A stretch of DNA of 64,000 bases from Alisma plantago-aquatica (Eukaryota > Streptophyta > Magnoliopsida > Alismatales > Alismataceae): contig OY856409.1 in NCBI GenBank assembly GCA_963693085.1, positions 657,058,591 through 657,122,590 of the forward strand, read 5' to 3'. The notes below the pieces were generated by a model. That model was given only the letters and a program-made list of their open reading frames with translations. It did no database searches and had not been told where the DNA came from. A program made the translations under genes and the position numbers. Shown here one piece after another: positions 58,553 through 64,000 of this stretch (the stretch's first letter is position 1; each line of letters begins with the position of its first letter).

Positions 58553-60664
58553 TGACACAAATTTACCGCGCGTAGAACGCAAGTGCACGCGTCAGAGTAG
58601 TATAGGCCTTTGTGAGGCCCGAGTCAAACTCAAGGAAATGTAATTATTGGTAGACTACTACTAACTACTTGCAATCAGCTAGACCGGTTAAAATGATTTG
58701 AGAGTTAATTGAAAAAGAAAAGAAAAAGAAAAGAAAACTGATCGATTGATTAAATGTTTGGTTTAATCAATGCAAATGGGAATCTTTAGGATTGTGGTTT
58801 CACCACAGGTTCTCGTTGTATTAATTCCTACACAGTTATCCTAATTCGTCTCTCATTTTTCGGGTAATGGCATGTACTCATAATTGCTCACTTTCGTGAT
58901 ACAATTCACTACCTAAATCTAGGTCGGTTCCACTAGGGCTGAGCATCGGTCCAGAACCGGACCGGACCGAACCAGACCGGACCGCGGACCGAATTTGAAC
59001 AAATATATGGACCGCAGATCGGACCGTTTCGAGGTAGGACCGGACCGGGACCGGACCGTTTTTTACTAGGACCGGACCGGACCGTTTGGACCGTAATCAG
59101 CCTTTTTTACATGTTTTACAACTTATTTAATTGTACAAAGTTGATAATCTTAGTCACTTCTAACAATTATATAACTTTAGTATCAAACATTTATACTAGT
59201 AGTGATTATATATGTACTTTATTTATAATTATTATAGAATACACCTTCAAATATACATGAATTTTATATAAAAGTCAATCTGCGGTCCGGACCAGACCGG
59301 ATCAGACCGAAGACCGAAATCATCAAAATTCCCAGACCGCGGACCGGACCGAACACAAAATGGACCAGACCGGACCGGACCGAATTGAGCAGCCCGGTCC
59401 AGGTTTGCGGTCTGGACCATTATTTGCTCACCCCTAGGTTCCACGGTAGTAGTAACCTATACCTTAAACTAGGTGCATGAAGACCATACTCTGAGTTTCC
59501 ACCATTAACTGTACATCACCTTATTCAAAGAATTTATTAGTTAATGTGAATTTCGTCTCTTTTCAACCGTTAATTCTTCTTTCAAATTAATTAAAGGTAT
59601 TAGATTATCATTAGGGTGATCAATCATAATGATATAATGGAGAAAACAAAACCATACCATGGATTTAAGAGACAAATTATGAAATACTATGGTAAGAATG
59701 TCATACAACAATCACTCAGACTACTCCCGGTCCTAAAGACAAAGGGGATTAGCCCCGCATGTTCTTCTCCATGGAAGACATGATGAGAGAAAGGGAAAAC
59801 ATGAGGAAAACATGGATAGAAGTGATGTAACCCCTGAACGGAGGAGATCTAGGCGTTCCTCGGCGTAGAATGAGTGATCTACAACCTTTTGGTAGTGGAA
59901 AACTCCTTCTGTAGCTCTCAGAACGATCGGGGCATGGCTCTGGGCTCCGTTCTTCTCTCCTCTCCTCCTTGAGACTTGTACAATGACTAATGATGTGATC
60001 CCCTGCTTAGGGCCACCATAATTAGGTATATGCACCACTTTAGATCGCCAAAAGATCACCACCGTCCGATTAGCAATGATGTGTAACAAAACCTGATTTG
60101 ACGGTGTCGATACCATCGACGCAGGTCGATGGTATCGACCCGTCTTCCTTTTTCTGATGTTTCGTGCTGATGCAGACTCGATACCATCGACTTTAGTGTT
60201 GATGGTATCGACACCTTTAGGCGTCACTTTTATCACCAATCTGACGCTGAAACTAGGCGAGGTCAATAGTATCGACTTTATGTCGATAGTATCAACCAGT
60301 TGATTGTTGGCTCACTGTAGGTATCTCGCTACCATCAACTTCAGTGTTGATGGTATCGACTCATCTTTATTCCTTGCAGCTATCTCACTGTGGCCGAGTC
60401 GATACTATCAACAGTTCTCGATGGTATCGACAACTGCCTATATTCGTTTTTCCTGAAATTTTAAGATAAATTCGAATCAGCCTTGCTAAAACACATCAAT
60501 ATGATCATTTATAACCAAAAAGATGAAATATAGTAGATTTGATGCAAAATGAGATTATAGACTAAAGCGAGTGAATCATGCGATACTAACCATAAATGTG
60601 ACTAATAAACACATAAAATGCATGTAAAACTAGTCTATAAAAGTGACTCAAAATCCTCGCATAA
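58553..60664 (-). repeat. 5' LTR of the Athila-like element, enlarged by a nested hAT
   Basis: Direct repeat of 48483-50062, starting TGACACAAATTTACC and ending CGCATAA (the terminal CA of the other LTR has mutated to AA). It is longer by 511 bp (503-bp insertion plus 8-bp duplication). The dyad array is at 60106-60433, with several dyads damaged by C-to-T changes. Confidence 0.92.
58934..59436. mobile_element. hAT MITE with TAGGG termini nested in the Athila LTR
   Basis: 503 bp flanked by a perfect 8-bp duplication GGTTCCAC (58926-58933 and 59437-59444). The ends are TAGGGCTGAGCATCGG and, reading in from the right, TAGGGGTGAGCAAATAATGG. Subterminal GGACCGGACCGG repeats are dense on both sides. 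The empty site is present in the other LTR near 48855, which confirms the insertion. Confidence 0.95.
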
Positions 60665-60689
60665 CCTCCTCACACACATTTTAGATACC

Positions 60690-61769
60690 TTGTCTAGTCC
60701 AACAAATCACATTGTTGATGCAATAGCTGAGTCGATAGCAAACTCCATCATGGATGACATTTCCGTTGATGCCGACATACCACCTACAATACCTAGGTCA
60801 ATTAGCATAAGGAGTGGCTACCAAAAGGTCTTAGAAATATTAACTAGTCATGAACAAAGGGCTTATGACCTATACCGAATGTGACCACAAACTATAATGG
60901 CCCTTGTGGACAAGCTTGAGTGTCGTGGCTTGTTATAAAGTACTAGAGGCGTCACTTTAGTTGAGGTTGTATGCTACTTCCTACAGATGGTTGGCCATGG
61001 ACATACAAATCATGCTTTGGCTGAGGACTACATTCACTCTGGTGAGACCATAAGTAGAAAGTTCAACGAAGTCTTGGATGTTGTATGTGCGTTGACCCAT
61101 GACTATATTGTCATGCAAACCACATCGACATGCATGGCAACACATTCTTGTATATTGAAGACCCAAAGGTTCTACCCTTACTTCAAGGTAATAGTTAGCC
61201 CCTACAAATTTATAATCATTTTCAAAGATTTTGTATGTTTACAACCTATTTTGGTGTTATAGAATGACATTGGGGCAATTTTCGGAACCCACATCCCAGT
61301 CTTGGTCAAATGAGACAAGCAAAATCGCTACCAAGATAGAAAAGGGAATGCCTCTCTGAATGTTACGACTGTAGTAGACTTCTCGATGGAGTTTACATAT
61401 GTCCTAACTGGGTGGGAGGGCTCAGTTGCTGACCAATGGGTCCCACAATCAGCAACGAGCACTGGCGGGTTTAAAGTTCTGCTGGGAAAGTTTTACCTAG
61501 TTGATGTAGGGTATGCCAACACTCGTCAATTTCTTGTACATTATCACAATACAACTTACCATATTTCTGAGTATCGAGGAAACATACATCCCTACACCAG
61601 CAAGAAGGAGATGTTCAACCACTGCCACGCTCAATTACATAATGTATTTGAAAGAGCATTCGGGGTACTAAAGAGGCAGTCTGCCTATCTTAAAAAGGGG
61701 GCGACATATCCTATACATTCACAGTGTCGCCTCATACTGGCTTGTTGTATCCTCCACAATTATATATGA
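60690..61769 (+). pseudogene. PIF/Harbinger DDE transposase
   Basis: Frame 3 throughout: SGYQKVLEILTSHEQRAYDL, stop, VDKLECRGLL, stop, then VGHGHTNHALAEDYIHSGET and SRKFNEVLDVVCAL. A 75-bp intron follows (61188-61262, AAG|GTAATA to GTTATAG). Exon 2 reads NDIGAIFGTHIPVLVK, stop (61311-61313), NRYQDRKGNASLNVTTVVDF, then FTYVLTGWEGS, YLVDVGYANTRQFL, VFERAFGVLKRQSAYL and CCILHNYI. This is the DDE_Tnp_4 domain. The first catalytic Asp (family GAIDGTH) is replaced by Phe. The second Asp (LVDVGY) and the Glu (FERAFGVLK) are kept. Three stops and the lost Asp make it inactive. It is the partner of the Myb/SANT gene at 47013-48211. Confidence 0.9.
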
Positions 61770-62476
61770 TGATAACATGATGGCGACTGTAACATCCCTG
61801 ACCTGGGTTATGAACTAACCCTAGGTGTTTTGCCTAAATATGTAATTAAATCCTTATGATTAACTTTGGGCATGTAATTAAGTTCCTCAGAAACATATAT
61901 TTCAATTTTTCTCCATTATATATATAGTTGTAGCATTGTTTTGTAATACAGGGACCTATGTGCAAATTACCCAGTTAAGGGATTAACTTGCAAATTGCAC
62001 ATGTTGAGATGTTCCTCTGATGTTGAGACATCATGAGGATGTTTATGATGAAGTTTGAGGGATTTCCCAAGCTTGAGCACCAAGGTGCAGCTGTGGAAGC
62101 AACCCCTGTACTTGAAAACCCTAAATTGGTTTAAAGTGCAATTTACCAAATTTGAGGGGTGAAACTTGTAAAATACATCATCTAAAATATCTTTTATGAC
62201 TCTTGGCATCATTTAGAAGAGAAATGATGAAAAGGTCACTTCATTTGAATAATCATATAATAAAGAACACCTTTGTGATTGAATAATCAAGGTGTATGTA
62301 TAATAGCCCTTTTATGTGTATGCTTTAGTGATGGGTTGATCCTCTTTGCCCTCAAATTTTGACCTTAGAAGGATTTTGTCCTTAGAAATAAGATGTGTGG
62401 ACGTGCAAAGAAGAAAGGAAGGACTTAGATGAGAAATGAGGAAAGCATATGTTCTTATGTTGAAATTTCACCTAAG

Positions 62477-62484
62477 TATATATA
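62477..62484 (+). promoter_or_regulatory. Probable TATA box of the LTR
   Basis: TATATATA in GTATATATACTACC, followed by a CT-rich segment that could hold the transcription start. This is the only strong TATA in this part of the LTR. Confidence 0.5.
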
Positions 62485-63266
62485 CTACCTTCCCCACTTA
62501 GCAAGGGAACGATCCTCTTCTTTTCATTTCTTTTCCCCTTGCTCAAAACCGACTAAGGCCAAGCTCTAGAGCAGAGAAGGACGAACAAGGGTCCTAGGTA
62601 AGTTTGGATCATCCCTTTTGCTTGAATTCATGGAGGAAACTCGTTTTCAAGGCTGAATTCATGGCTAGCTCACCTAGCTTTATCTTTCTAGCCATTCCTT
62701 TTCAACTTTCCTTGGAGAATACACCTTGGCCGACCTGTGGAGCTCAAAGACGCCATTAAAGGCTTGGAGCTTGAAAGTTTGTAGCTCAAGGAACAATCTT
62801 TAGGCGGGTTTTATAACTCTAAACCTTATGCTTTGATTATACATCTTTTTCTATGCATATAGTTGCTAGTTCTTCTTCTTCCCTATCTTCCCTTGCATCA
62901 TTGCAAGAAAAATAGTGAAGAACTGCTACGGTTCTTGAGGTATAAGATAAGGGCGTTAATTCCTATGCTTATCCACGGATTTCCACTTTACCAAATGACC
63001 TCCACCAATTGCCCATACGGTTTACACAACCGTTTGGTGGGCAAATGGTTTCAGGGTCGTATGAAGGAAAACGGCATTCAAGACCATTTTATCGCGTTGA
63101 ACAAATGACGAACGTATGAGAATCTTGTTTATAATTATGTAGGTTAATCACCCACAAAATTTGAGGGGTTAAATCCAAAGGAATCGTGAGATATAAGCAA
63201 ATCAATTAGCAAATCCAATTGAATTAAGTTCTGATTTTCAATCTGTTTAATTTGCCCTTTTTGGGA

Positions 63267-63950
63267 AAACGGTCTCAAGACCGTTTAATATGGTTGACCA
63301 AGCATTGACCATTTGGGATTACTGTTCATAATGATGTTGATTAATGACTCACCAAATTTTATGGATTAATTCCAAATGAGTTATGAGTTGAAGGTTGATT
63401 AATAGGGCAAATCCTAATTGAAATCAGTGCTGAAATTCCAATGAGTTAATTAGTGATTTTGGGTTTATTAGCCCAAACGGTCTCAAGACCATTTGGGGAA
63501 TCATCCAAACGGTCTCAAGACCGTTTGGGGATCACCCAAGACCGTTTAGAGGTCTGGGGTCAAGTATAGTTGTCCAATTGAAGGTCCAAAGGTACCAAAT
63601 CATATTGCAATTAAGTATTGATGTGATGATCAACTCAATAGATCAAACCTTGATGAATTTTCACTAGAGTCCAAAGGATGGATGGGCAAACGGTCTCAAG
63701 ACCGTTTGGAACTCATCCAAACGGTCTCAAGACCGTTTGGTGTCAACCCAAGATCGTTTGGAGGTCTAGGGTTAAGGTAATTTGATCAATTGAGGGCCCA
63801 ATTACAGTGGGTTATTGAAATAATCAAATTGCTAATTTGTGACTTAATTAAGGTTCAACCCCTATCAAATCAACTTAGATTTTGATGAATTCTTGAGCAA
63901 ACGGTCTCAGGACCGTTTGGAGGTTATCCAAATGATCCCAAGACCGTTTG
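63267..63950. repeat. Array of AAACGGTC-TCAA-GACCGTTT dyads
   Basis: Complete or near-complete copies start at 63267, 63475, 63507, 63688, 63719 and 63899. Half-sites GACCGTTT or GATCGTTT lie at about 63540, 63752 and 63942. The phrase ATCCAAACGG or GGCAAACGG introduces most copies, and GTTTGGAGGT follows several. Confidence 0.92.
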
Positions 63951-64000
63951 GGCCAAGTTTGAGCCCGATTGGAGGTCAATTGATGGGATCAACTTCGATT

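Larger units (their letters stand above)
48483..60664 (-). mobile_element. Athila-like Ty3-gypsy retrotransposon, complete but decayed, 12.2 kb
   Basis: LTRs 48483-50062 and 58553-60664 begin TGACAC. The target duplication CCTCC is at 48478-48482 and 60665-60669. The primer-binding site next to the right LTR matches the tRNA-Asp type used by Athila elements. Gag, protease, RT, RNase H and integrase lie in that order on the minus strand. A long non-coding or env-position region (50063-52930) follows, giving the large size typical of Athila. It inserted between the two genes of a PIF/Harbinger element. All genes carry stops or frameshifts. Confidence 0.92.
61788..64000 (+). repeat. Long LTR, start only (Ty3-gypsy Tekay/Del-like)
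   Basis: Begins TGTAACATCCCTGACC, directly after the end of the Harbinger transposase, and runs off the window. The start resembles LTRs of Tekay/Del chromoviruses. A TATA box (TATATATA at 62477-62484) lies about 690 bp in. The 3' half (63260-63950) has repeated 20-bp dyads. The second LTR, primer site and pol are not visible, so lineage is tentative. The frame at 62863-63108 is not a gene. Confidence 0.55.

Noticed and set aside
59247..59444. Minus-strand frame rich in Arg/Ser/Gly/Pro
   Set aside because: Translation of the GGACCGGACCGG subterminal repeats of the nested hAT MITE.
62863..63108. 81-residue frame in the last LTR
   Set aside because: No domain; it includes a degenerate dyad and lies in LTR non-coding DNA.

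Overview
The window is nuclear DNA of a flowering plant. It holds one intact plant-type host gene, spliceosomal introns, and every major class of angiosperm transposon: hAT, CACTA, PIF/Harbinger, Ty1-copia, Athila-like Ty3-gypsy and many small non-autonomous elements. Base composition is AT-rich outside the elements. The species cannot be fixed from sequence alone. Nothing looks bacterial, viral or organellar.

Layout. 1-7755: the 3' part of a decayed hAT transposon, into which a nearly intact minus-strand Copia element (2081-7535, TSD AAAGT) has jumped. 7756-15298: gene-free DNA with a tRNA-like SINE, a 291-bp tandem duplication, small hAT-like elements, and a 2-kb non-autonomous relative of the first hAT that contains a large inverted repeat. 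15299-29900: remnants of a non-autonomous Copia-type element, hAT-like elements with 8-bp target duplications (one nested in another), a degenerate short-period repeat and a 1.3-kb TATACATG microsatellite. 29900-31840: a truncated plus-strand Copia. 33056-34402 (minus): the one intact host gene, PIGA, the catalytic subunit that starts GPI-anchor synthesis. 37113-45265: a complete 8.15-kb CACTA transposon (TSD TAA) with a TNP2-type transposase broken by three stop codons, and an intact second gene that encodes a B3-like DNA-binding domain. 47013-61787: a PIF/Harbinger transposon whose Myb/SANT gene and DDE transposase are split by a 12.2-kb Athila-like element (48483-60664, TSD CCTCC). A 503-bp hAT element sits inside one Athila LTR. 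61788-64000: the start of another long LTR that runs off the window.

The most striking signals not explained by ordinary annotation are these. (1) The CACTA element has a B3-like gene beside terminal arrays of inverted TGTCGG motifs, the kind of site some B3 proteins bind. A 169-bp module is duplicated upstream of both its genes, and it has two long hairpins. (2) A 15-bp dyad (GTCGAT-3 bp-ATCGAC), usually paired into stem-loops, occurs in the LTRs of both the Copia and the Athila element and as a dense array inside the Athila element. An analogous but different dyad (AAACGGTC-TCAA-GACCGTTT) recurs in the last LTR. (3) A roughly 550-bp inverted repeat lies inside a hAT derivative.

Apart from PIGA, and possibly the B3-like gene, the coding regions are pseudogenes. 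Their lesions are dominated by C-to-T or G-to-A nonsense changes, as expected of methylated, silenced transposons. Percentages and repeat boundaries were judged by eye and should be confirmed by alignment.
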